This document shows, piece by piece, positions 24,350 to 32,507 of a stretch of 64,000 nt of DNA (positions are counted from its first letter, which is position 1; the number at the start of each line of letters is the position of its first letter). A program made the translations under genes and the position numbers. Origin of the DNA: Arthrobacter sp. M2012083 (GTDB lineage: Bacteria; Actinomycetota; Actinomycetes; Actinomycetales; Micrococcaceae); assembly GCF_000281065.1 (NCBI RefSeq), contig NZ_AKKK01000001.1, positions 62,001 through 126,000 on the forward strand, given 5' to 3'. Below the pieces are notes generated by a model. The model was not told where the DNA came from. It saw only the letters and a program-made list of their open reading frames with translations, and made no database searches.

Positions 24350-26205
24350 CCACTACTGCCGGCACCATCGAAGAGACCGTAACCACTGTCAATGATCTCG
24401 CCGCGCCCGTTTGCCACCTGACCCCGGAGCGCTGGGCCATCGCCAATCGGCATCTGGTCCGCAAGGCGATCGCTGAGTTCTCGCACGAGCGCATCCTGGT
24501 GCCGGAATTGATCCGCGAGGAGGATGACAGCGTGGGACTCTTCAAGGTAGTGAGCGATGACGCTGCCACGGAATACCGCTTCCGCGCCAGGCTGCTGCAA
24601 TTGGAACACTGGTCCGTATCCGCGGAATCCATCGTTCGGTTGCGAGACGGCGAAGAGCTACCTGTGGACGCCTTGGACTTCATTGCCGAGTTCCATGAGG
24701 CACTGGCTATCCGCCAGGAAATGCTGCCTGTGTACCTCGAGGAAATCAGCAGCACGCTCGCCAGTCACGCCTACAAGCAGGGCAAGCCGTTCAACTCTGC
24801 CCAGTTGGCTGCGGGCATCACCGGCGGCGCAGACCGTGCCGCTGATTTTCAAGCCATTGAGCACAGCATGACCGAGGGCCACCCGTGCTTCGTGGCCAAC
24901 AACGGCCGGCTTGGATTCGGGATTGCCGACTACCATGCGTTTGCGCCGGAAACCGGCGCCACCGTGAAGCTGCAGTGGATCGCTGTGCACCGCAGCAAGG
25001 CAGTGTTCACCTCCAGCGCAGGGCTGGATTACCGGACACACTTCGAGGCCGAACTTGGGCCCTCGACTCTTGCGTGGTTCACCTCGGAATTGTCAGCATC
25101 CGGTCTGGATCCGGCGGACTACCTCCTCATGCCGGTCCATCCGTGGCAGTGGGACAACAAGCTCACGGTGACCTTCGCGGCAGAAATCGCCCAACGCCAC
25201 ATCGTTAACCTTGGAACCGGGGAAGATTCGTACCAAGCGCAGCAGTCCATCCGTACGTTCTTCAACACGGACAACCCCGAAAAGGCCTACGTCAAGACGG
25301 CCATGTCCGTGCTGAACATGGGTTTCATGCGTGGCCTGTCCCCGCAGTACATGAAAGCAACGCCGGCCATCAACGACTGGTTGCAGGAATTGATCGACAA
25401 TGACCAGGAGCTCCAGAGCCGGGGCCTGGCCATGATCCGTGAAACCGCGGCCATTGGCTACCACAACCACTACTACGAGGCTGCTTCGGCCAAGGGATCC
25501 CCTTACCGGAAGATGCTCTCGGCCCTGTGGAGGGAAAGTCCGTTGCCGTTGCTCAAGGACGGGCAGCAGCTGGCCACCATGGCATCTTTGCTGCACGTGG
25601 ACTCCTCCGGGGAATCGGTGGTGTCCGCGCTGATTCAGCGGTCCGGTTTGGCACCCACCGAGTGGCTCCGCCGCTACTTCGAGGCCTATCTCGTACCGTT
25701 GGTCCACTGCCTGTACGAGTACGAGCTTGCCTTCATGCCGCACGGCGAGAATGTCATCCTGATCCTTGAGGACGGCGTGCCGGTCCGCGCGATCATGAAG
25801 GACATCGCTGAGGAAATCGTGGTCATGGGGGACCGGCTGGAACTTCCTGAGGAAGTCTCCCGCGTCAAGGCCGAGATCCCTGCCGAAGAAATGGTCCTGG
25901 CCATCTTTACCGATGTGTTCGACTGCATTTTCCGCTTCCTGAGCTCAATCCTTATGGAGGACGGCACGCTGCGCGAGGACGAGTTCTGGGGAACTGCGGC
26001 TGCAGTGCTGCGGGAGTACCAGCAGCGCCATCCGGAGTTGGCGGACCAGTTCGCGATGCATGACCTGTTCGCACCTGAATTTGAGCTCTCCTGCCTCAAC
26101 CGCCTGCAGCTACGGAACAACCAGCAAATGCTCGACATCTCGGATCCCTCCGGTGGGCTCCAAATGGCGGGCCGCTTGGCGAACCCCTTGGCCAAGTTCG
26201 CCTAA
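24346..26205 (+). CDS. desD: NIS siderophore synthetase, IucA/IucC family (DesD-like)
   Basis: Encodes 619 residues, full length for the family. The start is GTG 24346 with an AGAGGAGA site 6 nt upstream, in a GTGA overlap with the acyltransferase gene. The central catalytic stretch includes the HPWQWDN motif, RTFFNTDNPEKAYVKTAMSV and GYHNHYYEAAS, all hallmarks of NRPS-independent synthetases. It condenses and macrocyclises hydroxamate units, most likely giving a desferrioxamine-type product from the four genes together. No export or uptake gene is present directly beside it, so transport must be encoded elsewhere. The operon ends in a hairpin lying inside the convergent BNR gene. Confidence 0.93.
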   Translation: MTTTAGTIEETVTTVNDLAAPVCHLTPERWAIANRHLVRKAIAEFSHERILVPELIREEDDSVGLFKVVSDDAATEYRFRARLLQLEHWSVSAESIVRLRDGEELPVDALDFIAEFHEALAIRQEMLPVYLEEISSTLASHAYKQGKPFNSAQLAAGITGGADRAADFQAIEHSMTEGHPCFVANNGRLGFGIADYHAFAPETGATVKLQWIAVHRSKAVFTSSAGLDYRTHFEAELGPSTLAWFTSELSASGLDPADYLLMPVHPWQWDNKLTVTFAAEIAQRHIVNLGTGEDSYQAQQSIRTFFNTDNPEKAYVKTAMSVLNMGFMRGLSPQYMKATPAINDWLQELIDNDQELQSRGLAMIRETAAIGYHNHYYEAASAKGSPYRKMLSALWRESPLPLLKDGQQLATMASLLHVDSSGESVVSALIQRSGLAPTEWLRRYFEAYLVPLVHCLYEYELAFMPHGENVILILEDGVPVRAIMKDIAEEIVVMGDRLELPEEVSRVKAEIPAEEMVLAIFTDVFDCIFRFLSSILMEDGTLREDEFWGTAAAVLREYQQRHPELADQFAMHDLFAPEFELSCLNRLQLRNNQQMLDISDPSGGLQMAGRLANPLAKFA

Positions 26206-27581
26206 GTTCCTGCGGTGAGGGGTTGGCTTTCGGCACTTTCGAGCGTTGAAAGGGGCGAAAGCCAACCCCTCGGCGCGTCAACAAGCGCCACAATCTCAGT
26301 TTCATACGCCTGCGAGGACGCCATCGATCCCCGGAACCAGCACACTGCGTGGACGGACGGGTCGCCTGGGACCACCATGGGCCGGAGGTTGTCCACGGTG
26401 GATCCCTCTGTGACGGCTTCCCACGTCCAACTCGCGCCGGCATCGGATGTCACTCCGCGGTAGATCTCGTAGTGTTCTGTAGCTTTGCCCGTCCTCGGAT
26501 CCACAGGTGCAGAGATATAGACCCGGTCCAGATCATTCGGGTCCACAGCACCCAGCCCGGTGTAGTCCTGCTCGTGCGGCAGCAAACCGGGACCGGCGAC
26601 GGCGAGGGGATGCAGCTTCCAGCGCACCCCGTCAAAGCGGGCGTACAGCAGGCGGTGATCGTCGACGTCGAGCATTTGCTCCCGCTGCAGCGGACCGTTC
26701 ACGTCGTTGGCCCGGCACGTGACGATCGCCGCGAGATCCGTGCCCCGCCGGCGAAGGTCAGTAGTCCAACCATGGGTGAGGACATCGCCGTCGAGCGTTG
26801 ATCCTGCCTCGAAAACGGTGGTCAGGGCCGCCTGGTTGATCCCGGCTGAGCCGATGACGGGCTTGCTGACCACCTTGCCCTCGGCGTCGTGGAGCGCATC
26901 GCCCTGGATGTAGCCGTGGTAGATGCTGTTGTTGAAGTCGCGGGGGTGGTGGTCCGTGGTGATGAGGTCGATCCGGTCCGTGCCGTTGCTGACATATCGG
27001 GTGTAACCGTTGACGTAGCCGATTTTGGGGCGGGTGAAGAGCTTGCCGCCGTAGCTCCAGGTGCTGCCGTCGTCCTCGGAAATCATCAGTGTGGGGTCGT
27101 CGTTGATGGCGCGGACAAAATTGTAGACCCGGCCTTTGGCGCTTAAGGCGTGGAGGTTGGAGTAGGTGGCACCGCGGCCGTCGGCGAGTTCCGTCCAGTC
27201 GAACTGCTGCTCGGGCTCCCATTCGGAAGCGTCGTGCGCCTTGGTGGACACGCGCCAGCGGGAATAGTTGTCCGTCTTGTGCTTGGCATACATAGCCACG
27301 TAACGACCGTCGGGCCGGATGAAGAGAGCCGGGGCGTTGTGGTCATCGGCCTCCAACCTTTCATGGAGTACGTGGACGCGGCTTTGGCCCGTAGCAAGGT
27401 TCACCACGGCAACTTCGATGTTGCCGCCACGCTCCGCACCACCCTGTCCTTCCGGGGCAGCAACCGAGCCCACCAGCAACGTGTTAGCGGCGGAGTCGAT
27501 CAGTGCGCGCTCGTCCTGGAACCAGCACCACGCCCCGTTGTTGTTGAGGACAAGTGGCTCTTGCAGGAAAGAGTTGACCAT
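26202..27581 (-). CDS. BNR repeat-containing protein (BNR-4 family)
   Basis: Encodes 459 residues without an obvious signal peptide. It has sialidase-like Asp-box segments (ISEDDGSTWSYGG, SDAGASWTWEAV) spread through a beta-propeller-like sequence. It contains NGAWCWFQDERA at the N terminus and HNAPALFIRPDGRY. It resembles the BNR-4 group, often annotated as putative glycoside-acting propeller proteins of unknown substrate. Its 3' end overlaps the siderophore synthetase stop by 4 nt, and the last ~22 codons coincide with a 16-bp hairpin. No glycan genes are adjacent, so the substrate is open. Confidence 0.85.
   Translation of the reverse strand: MVNSFLQEPLVLNNNGAWCWFQDERALIDSAANTLLVGSVAAPEGQGGAERGGNIEVAVVNLATGQSRVHVLHERLEADDHNAPALFIRPDGRYVAMYAKHKTDNYSRWRVSTKAHDASEWEPEQQFDWTELADGRGATYSNLHALSAKGRVYNFVRAINDDPTLMISEDDGSTWSYGGKLFTRPKIGYVNGYTRYVSNGTDRIDLITTDHHPRDFNNSIYHGYIQGDALHDAEGKVVSKPVIGSAGINQAALTTVFEAGSTLDGDVLTHGWTTDLRRRGTDLAAIVTCRANDVNGPLQREQMLDVDDHRLLYARFDGVRWKLHPLAVAGPGLLPHEQDYTGLGAVDPNDLDRVYISAPVDPRTGKATEHYEIYRGVTSDAGASWTWEAVTEGSTVDNLRPMVVPGDPSVHAVCWFRGSMASSQAYETEIVALVDAPRGWLSPLSTLESAESQPLTAGT
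26217..26271 (+). terminator. Hairpin terminator of the siderophore operon, inside the BNR reading frame
   Basis: A perfect 16-bp inverted repeat (arms 26217-26232 and 26256-26271, starting GAGGGGTTGGCTTTCG) with a 23-nt loop lies 11 nt after the siderophore synthetase stop. It is also translated as the C-terminal tail of the minus-strand BNR protein, so one sequence serves both roles. Confidence 0.7.
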
Positions 27582-27639
27582 GGGAATCCTTTGCGGCTTT
27601 GCATCGTTTCAATTCCAGTGTGGGTACTAGTCTAGGCGC

Positions 27640-28419
27640 ATGACGACTCGAGCCAATGAACTCACCGCCCTGGTTACCGGGGCCACCGCCGGGCTCGGTG
27701 CGGAATTCGCCCGCCAACTCGCCGAAGCCGGACACCACCTGGTCCTGGTAGCCCGCGACGAACAGCGCCTGAAAGAAACGGCCGAAGAGCTTGAACGCGA
27801 CTTCAGTATCTCCGCGGAGGTTCTTTCCGCGGACCTGACCACCGACGTCGGCGTTTCAGCCGTCGCAGACCGTTTGCGGGACGCCGCACGGCCCGTGGAT
27901 GTCCTGGTTAACAACGCCGGCATCGGGTTGCTGAAATCGTTCGAAAGGAATGAGCTGGACGAGGAACGCCGCCACTTGAGGCTCCATGTCCAGACACCCA
28001 TGGAGCTGTGTCACGCGGCGCTGGAAGTCATGCTGGCCCGGGGGAAGGGGCGGATCATCAACGTTGCCAGCGTGGCAGCGTTCGCCAATAGGGGCACCTA
28101 CTCCGCAGCCAAAGCCTGGCAAGTGACGTTCAGCCGGTGGGCCAACATCACTTACGCAAAGTCCGGCGTGCAGGTCACCGCGGTGTGCCCCGGGTTCACC
28201 CACACCGAATTCCACGATCGCATGGGCATGGACAAATCCGTTGCTCCCCGATTCTTGTGGCTCACCGCCGAGCGTGTGGTGCGCGAGGGGCTGGAGGACA
28301 ACGCCCAGGGCAAGGGTGTCTCCATACCGACGCGGCGGTACAAACTGGTCAGTTTCTTTGCACGTATCCTGCCGGCAAAGCTGACTTCCGGCCCACCCCG
28401 GCGGCCGCTCGAACCGTGA
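27640..28419 (+). CDS. SDR family NAD(P)-dependent oxidoreductase
   Basis: Encodes 259 residues, a classical SDR with TGATAGLGAEFA, DVLVNNAGIG, the catalytic Ser in INVASVA and TYSAAKAW (Tyr/Lys). The basic C-terminal tail is RRYKLVSFFARILPAK, as in the DltE/YqjQ group, which acts on hydrophobic or unknown substrates. It is divergent from the BNR gene, with a 58-nt spacer. The start at 27640 has no strong ribosome site and could be leaderless. Substrate unknown. Confidence 0.88.
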   Translation: MTTRANELTALVTGATAGLGAEFARQLAEAGHHLVLVARDEQRLKETAEELERDFSISAEVLSADLTTDVGVSAVADRLRDAARPVDVLVNNAGIGLLKSFERNELDEERRHLRLHVQTPMELCHAALEVMLARGKGRIINVASVAAFANRGTYSAAKAWQVTFSRWANITYAKSGVQVTAVCPGFTHTEFHDRMGMDKSVAPRFLWLTAERVVREGLEDNAQGKGVSIPTRRYKLVSFFARILPAKLTSGPPRRPLEP

Positions 28420-28472
28420 ATCTGAGGTCCGGGTTACCATGACAGTTCATTCGAGCCTGAGGGGGCAGAGCT

Positions 28473-28904
28473 GTGAAGAACAAATCCTTGGCATTCATTG
28501 TGGCCATGGTTGTAAGCGGACTACTACTGAGCGGCTGCACCGGTACCAACTACACGGGCTTCAAGGCGTTGGAGCGGGAGGCGACCGAGGCCGACACTCC
28601 GCCGAAGGACCTAAACCTCGAGCAATTCGAACTGGAAAAGGTGCTGTTGGTCGCCGAAACGAACGGGAAGAAGTACTACCTGGGGCAGGGTAAGCAAGGC
28701 CATCCGTCATGTTTGATCGTGGAAGCTGCGGAACCATACTTCTCGCACAGCGGCTGCACCGACTCCATCCAGGGCGAGATGCTGAGAATCAGTGGCCCGG
28801 ACCAGAAATCCGCTGTCCTGGTAGCCGACCGCTATGACACCAAGGAGCTTGAGTCGAGCGGCTTGACGAAGATCCACCCGAACATCCTCGTGGTTGCGAA
28901 CTGA
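28473..28904 (+). CDS. Predicted lipoprotein, unknown function
   Basis: Encodes 143 residues from a GTG start (28473) preceded by GAGGGGGCAGAG. The N terminus MKNKSLAFIVAMVVSGLLLS is a signal peptide ending in the lipobox LLSGC, so it should be a membrane-anchored lipoprotein on the outer face of the cytoplasmic membrane. The mature part is small, polar and has two further Cys (PSC, SGC). I recognise no domain. The codon and start pattern look genuine. It is convergent with the FUSC-family gene, with only 5 nt between. Confidence 0.75.
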   Translation: MKNKSLAFIVAMVVSGLLLSGCTGTNYTGFKALEREATEADTPPKDLNLEQFELEKVLLVAETNGKKYYLGQGKQGHPSCLIVEAAEPYFSHSGCTDSIQGEMLRISGPDQKSAVLVADRYDTKELESSGLTKIHPNILVVAN

Positions 28905-28909
28905 AATAG

Positions 28910-29971
28910 TTACGAACTGACCCGGCTCCGCGGTGCCCGCACCAGCACAGCCACCGCGATCCCAACCACGGCTCCCACAAAGGTCTCGATGGCACGCTCC
29001 ATGACGAGCACACCCGGATCCATGGGGGCGGCCAACTGTGCGATCAGCAGGACCACCGGCGTGAAGAACACCATGGCCCACCCGTAATGCCGTGCCATGA
29101 ACAGCTCTGTGGGGAACTGGCACAGAACCACCAGCACAGCGAGTACCACCGCGGTTTGACCGGGGAAGTACTGCAGCGGCGATAGCGGACCGGGGAAAAG
29201 CACGACGGCGACTATCCCCAACCCGAGGAACGTCCCCACGATGCGGTGGATACCCCGGTGGACGCGACTTGGGAGGTCGGCGCCCGCGAGGGGCACGGCC
29301 GCGGCAGCCATGGCCCAGTGGGGATGGCCGCTACCGCTGAGCACTCCGATGGCCCCAGCTGTACCGACAGCGAGGCAATAGCGTGCAGCGTGGACTAGAG
29401 CAGCCCGGACCAGGGCAGCCTGACGCTGCGGGCCGCGAAACACAGGAACGTCGCGGCCAGCACCGGCGACCCACGTGCGCCGCCTGAACCAGCCGCTGAA
29501 TCCGACCATCAGCGAAAAGGCGGCGGACCCGGCGCCGATGAGTACCGCCGTCGTGAATGCCACGTGGGTGGGCACGGATGCACAGGCGCCCAACGCGAGG
29601 ATGCCGAAGAACGGGCCGATCGGTTTGAGGCGCACGGAGTCGGCATACAGCGACCCGAACCCGGCAAACAGGGTGGCCACCAGCACCAACCACCAGGAGT
29701 GGATGTGGTTCACGGAAAGGAACACGCCGATGGTCAGCCCGCCCACCAGGAACAGGGCAGCCTGGACTTGGTGTTTGAGCCGCAGCTGATGCGTTTCGTT
29801 GCGCCCGTACATCCCGGTCAGCGCACCGAAAACGGCGTACATCATGAGGTCCGGACGGCCAATGACAAGGAGGAACAGTCCGGGAACTGCGACGCTCAGG
29901 GCCACCCGCACTGCCGAGAGGCGATCGTTGTTGGCAGGGCCCAGCCGGTGGAGTTCGCGGGCGTGGACCAT
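28910..29971 (-). CDS. FUSC family membrane protein (aromatic acid exporter-like)
   Basis: Encodes about 353 residues from the ATG at 29971. It consists of two blocks of hydrophobic helices, typical of fusaric-acid-resistance or ArAE permease proteins. The conserved R-P-E-like core appears as PHWAMAAAAVPLAG, followed by RVHRGIHRIVGTFLGLG (the family GTxxG signature). The start is uncertain: a GTG four codons earlier (29983) and a longer frame up to 30235 are open, but neither has a good ribosome site. The family includes small-molecule efflux proteins. Substrate unknown. Confidence 0.8.
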   Translation of the reverse strand: MVHARELHRLGPANNDRLSAVRVALSVAVPGLFLLVIGRPDLMMYAVFGALTGMYGRNETHQLRLKHQVQAALFLVGGLTIGVFLSVNHIHSWWLVLVATLFAGFGSLYADSVRLKPIGPFFGILALGACASVPTHVAFTTAVLIGAGSAAFSLMVGFSGWFRRRTWVAGAGRDVPVFRGPQRQAALVRAALVHAARYCLAVGTAGAIGVLSGSGHPHWAMAAAAVPLAGADLPSRVHRGIHRIVGTFLGLGIVAVVLFPGPLSPLQYFPGQTAVVLAVLVVLCQFPTELFMARHYGWAMVFFTPVVLLIAQLAAPMDPGVLVMERAIETFVGAVVGIAVAVLVRAPRSRVSS

Positions 29972-30117
29972 CAATCCGGGCACAGGGGAACACCACCAAT
30001 CAGTTAAGGCTTGTCTTTGAAAATTAGCAGTGTCGCCGTCCAAGCCGCCATAAGCCCGGTCACAACCCGTAGTGGGCTTCGGCGCGCGTACGGGAAAAGT
30101 TCTGGGAAGATCGAGGT

Positions 30118-30588
30118 ATGCCCGTCGCTTTCGTCTGCCGCACCCGCTCCAACATGCCCCCGCAGGAACTGTTCGATCTTTCCCGGAACATCGATGCCCA
30201 CGTTGGGTCCATGACGCAGAGCCGCGAGAAGGCAATCGACGGCGTCACCACAGGCCTGATTTCGGAAGGTGAGACTGTCACTTGGCAGGCCTGGCACCTC
30301 GGAGTCCGGTTCCGCATGACCAGCCGCATCACGGGGATGGAAGCACCGTCGTCGTTCTCCGATGAACAGGTGAAGGGCCCTTTCAAGTACCTCCGCCACA
30401 CGCACGAGTTCCGGCCGGACGGCACCGGGACCCTCATGGTGGATACCGTGGAATTCGCTGCACCATTTGGTCCGCTGGGCAGGCTGGTGGAAAAGCTGAT
30501 TCTGGCCCGATACCTGCAGAACCTGATTGAGAAGCGCAACGCGTTCCTGGTTGCCCAAACCCCGCAAGCCCAGGACCCGCGGCAATGA
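30118..30588 (+). CDS. SRPBCC (polyketide cyclase/START-like) family protein
   Basis: Encodes 156 residues with the helix-grip pattern: N-terminal strand FVCRTRSNMPPQELFDLSRNID, then GETVTWQAWHLGVRFRMTSRIT and C-terminal helix RYLQNLIEKRNAFLVA. It is a ligand-binding fold of unknown ligand, common in actinobacteria. The ATG is preceded by a GATCGAGG site. Its stop overlaps the ATG of the following GNAT gene (ATGA), making a two-gene operon. Confidence 0.82.
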   Translation: MPVAFVCRTRSNMPPQELFDLSRNIDAHVGSMTQSREKAIDGVTTGLISEGETVTWQAWHLGVRFRMTSRITGMEAPSSFSDEQVKGPFKYLRHTHEFRPDGTGTLMVDTVEFAAPFGPLGRLVEKLILARYLQNLIEKRNAFLVAQTPQAQDPRQ

Positions 30589-31100
30589 TCAGGCTCGCGC
30601 ATGCGGACGACCTGCTGATTCTGCAGGACATCGAGCGTGCCGCGGGCCAGGCTTTCCGGGCCTTGGGAATGGACTCCATCGCCGACGACGAGCCCCTTTC
30701 CATCGATGAGCTGAACAGTTATGCCACGGCCGGGCGTGCTTGGGTTTCCGTCGACGGGCTTGACTACCCGGTGGCGTACCTGTTGGCGGACATCGTTGAC
30801 GGCAACGGTCACGTGGAGCAGGTCAGCGTCCACCCGGATCAAGCACGCCAAGGTTTGGGCCGGGAGCTGCTGCATGCCGCACGCGTATGGACGCGAGGAC
30901 ATGGAATGCAGCGGCAAACCCTAAGCACCTTCCGTGACGTGCCTTGGAACGCCCCGTACTATCGTCGCCTCGGCTTCGACGTGCTCGACGCCGGCAGCTG
31001 GGGTCCGGAGCTGAGCCGCCTCATGAAGCACGAGGCTGAGTTGGGCCTGACCCGCTGGCCCCGCGTAGCCATGTGGCGCCCGGCAGTCCCGCCCAAATAA
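30585..31100 (+). CDS. GNAT family N-acetyltransferase
   Basis: Encodes 171 residues with the acetyl-CoA-binding signature VSVHPDQARQGLGRELLHAA (the R/Q-x-x-G-x-G/A loop) and a C-terminal region with Tyr-rich APYYRRLGFDVL. Substrate unknown. It is coupled to the SRPBCC gene by overlap and convergent with a VOC gene. Confidence 0.88.
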   Translation: MIRLAHADDLLILQDIERAAGQAFRALGMDSIADDEPLSIDELNSYATAGRAWVSVDGLDYPVAYLLADIVDGNGHVEQVSVHPDQARQGLGRELLHAARVWTRGHGMQRQTLSTFRDVPWNAPYYRRLGFDVLDAGSWGPELSRLMKHEAELGLTRWPRVAMWRPAVPPK

Positions 31101-31113
31101 CTCAGGCAGTCGG

Positions 31114-31515
31114 TTAGCCTGCCACCAACTCAACCTCGTAACTGTCCGTGTTGAGCAGGTATGCCGCGTAATGGTCCGGGCCGCCGGCGTGCGGGTACTT
31201 CGACTCGAACATTTCGTACCAACCGGCATCTGCCCCGAGTGCCCGAATCCTGTCCACGTTTTCCCGGGTACCAGCGTGGAAGGCTATGTGGTTGACCCCT
31301 GGATCAGTGCGTCGGTGGGTTGTGGCGGTGGTTGCATCTGTCTGCTCGACCACCACGTAAGTGCCATTAAGCTTCCAACTGCACCCCGTGGGCCACTCCT
31401 GGTATGGCTCATAACCCAGCTCACCCAACAGCCAGCCCCACTCTTCCCTTGCGCGGTCAAGGAACGGCACCCAGATCTCAAGATGGTGGATCGACCCCAC
31501 CGGAACCTCACGCAT
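31114..31515 (-). CDS. VOC family protein
   Basis: Encodes 133 residues, a single VOC unit (MREVPVGSIHHLEIWVPFLDRA at the start and DSYEVELVA at the end). It has conserved His and Glu positions at the N and C termini that could be metal ligands in isomerases or dioxygenases. It is convergent with the GNAT gene and 13 nt from it, and stands alone. Function not assignable. Confidence 0.87.
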   Translation of the reverse strand: MREVPVGSIHHLEIWVPFLDRAREEWGWLLGELGYEPYQEWPTGCSWKLNGTYVVVEQTDATTATTHRRTDPGVNHIAFHAGTRENVDRIRALGADAGWYEMFESKYPHAGGPDHYAAYLLNTDSYEVELVAG

Positions 31516-31588
31516 GCGCCGATTCTACGAGGTCTGTGCCCGTTCCACATCGGCTGCGCTCGCCGAGTCGCCACGGGCGCACGGGTTC

Positions 31589-32470
31589 CTACTTCCTGAG
31601 CCTGACGCGAACAGCGGCGCCGGCGCACAGGATCACCGCAAGGCCGCCTACCACGGTGGTCCATGTCATCGACTCGCCCAATAAGAGTCCGGCCCAGGCG
31701 ATGCTCATGACCGGTTGGACGAGCTGGATCTGGCTGACCTGGGCCATGGGTCCGATGGCCAGGCCCCTGTACCAAGCAAAGAAGCCGAGGAACATGCTCA
31801 CCACCCCCAGATACGCGAAGGACAACCACTGGACGGGAGTGGCAGAAGGTACGCCAGAGCCCAGCGATACCACCGTCAGCAGGATCATCACGGGCGCAGC
31901 CACCACCAAAGCCCAGGAAATGGTCTGCCATGCGCCGAGTTCCCGGGCGAGCAACCCACCCTCCGCATAGCCGATAGCGGCAGCCACCACTGCGCCCAGC
32001 AGCAGAAGATCCGCCCAGTGCAGCGCACCAAATCCACCGGACTGAACCAAAGCGAATACCACGGCCGCGATCACGCCCACCACGGTCAGTACCCAGAACA
32101 TTGGACGAGGATGTTCCCGTCCCCTGATCACCGCTGCAGTCGCTGTGGCTGCGGGCAGTAGCGCGATGACCACGGCTCCGTGACTGGCGGAGGTACTAGT
32201 CAGCGCGAACGTTGTCAGTAGCGGGAATCCGACTACGATCCCCCCGGCAACTACAGCCAGCCGCAACCATTGGATGCCCTGCGGAAACCGCTGCCGAGTC
32301 AGTGTCAAGGCAAGCGCTGCGAGGGTGGCGGCAACAACTGCCCGGCCAGCGCCGATAAACAGGGGAGACATTCCCTCCACAGCCACTCGTGTCAGCGGAA
32401 CAGTGAAGGAGAAAGCGACGACGCCAAGGAGGCCCCACCAGACACCTGTTGATGTCCGCGTGGATACCAC
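31589..32470 (-). CDS. EamA/DMT family transporter
   Basis: Encodes 293 residues from the GTG at 32470. It has ten predicted helices in two EamA repeats and the recognisable ends TPVQWLSFAYLGVVSMFLG and VQPVMSIAWAGLLLGE. The start is debatable. An ATG at 32509 gives 306 residues, but it overlaps the start of the divergent MocR-type gene, has no ribosome site and would put the palindrome at 32485-32498 inside the gene. The GTG fits a leaderless transcript with TACACT about 8 nt upstream. It is probably a metabolite exporter and is most likely controlled by the adjacent MocR protein. Confidence 0.82.
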   Translation of the reverse strand: MVSTRTSTGVWWGLLGVVAFSFTVPLTRVAVEGMSPLFIGAGRAVVAATLAALALTLTRQRFPQGIQWLRLAVVAGGIVVGFPLLTTFALTSTSASHGAVVIALLPAATATAAVIRGREHPRPMFWVLTVVGVIAAVVFALVQSGGFGALHWADLLLLGAVVAAAIGYAEGGLLARELGAWQTISWALVVAAPVMILLTVVSLGSGVPSATPVQWLSFAYLGVVSMFLGFFAWYRGLAIGPMAQVSQIQLVQPVMSIAWAGLLLGESMTWTTVVGGLAVILCAGAAVRVRLRK

Positions 32471-32484
32471 TGGCCGTAAAAGTG

Positions 32485-32498
32485 TAGTAGCGCTACTA
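32485..32498. promoter_or_regulatory. 14-nt palindrome between DMT transporter and MocR regulator
   Basis: TAGTAGCGCTACTA is a perfect palindrome lying between the two divergent starts. Given its place, it is the likely operator for the MocR-type regulator, with both promoters overlapping it. This is inference from position and symmetry. Confidence 0.6.
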
Positions 32499-32507
32499 TT
32501 AGGACTC

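Noticed and set aside
28910..30235. Longer start of the FUSC gene at 30235
   Set aside because: The first ~88 codons are Arg/Cys/Trp-rich with no membrane or family character and overlap the divergent SRPBCC gene region.
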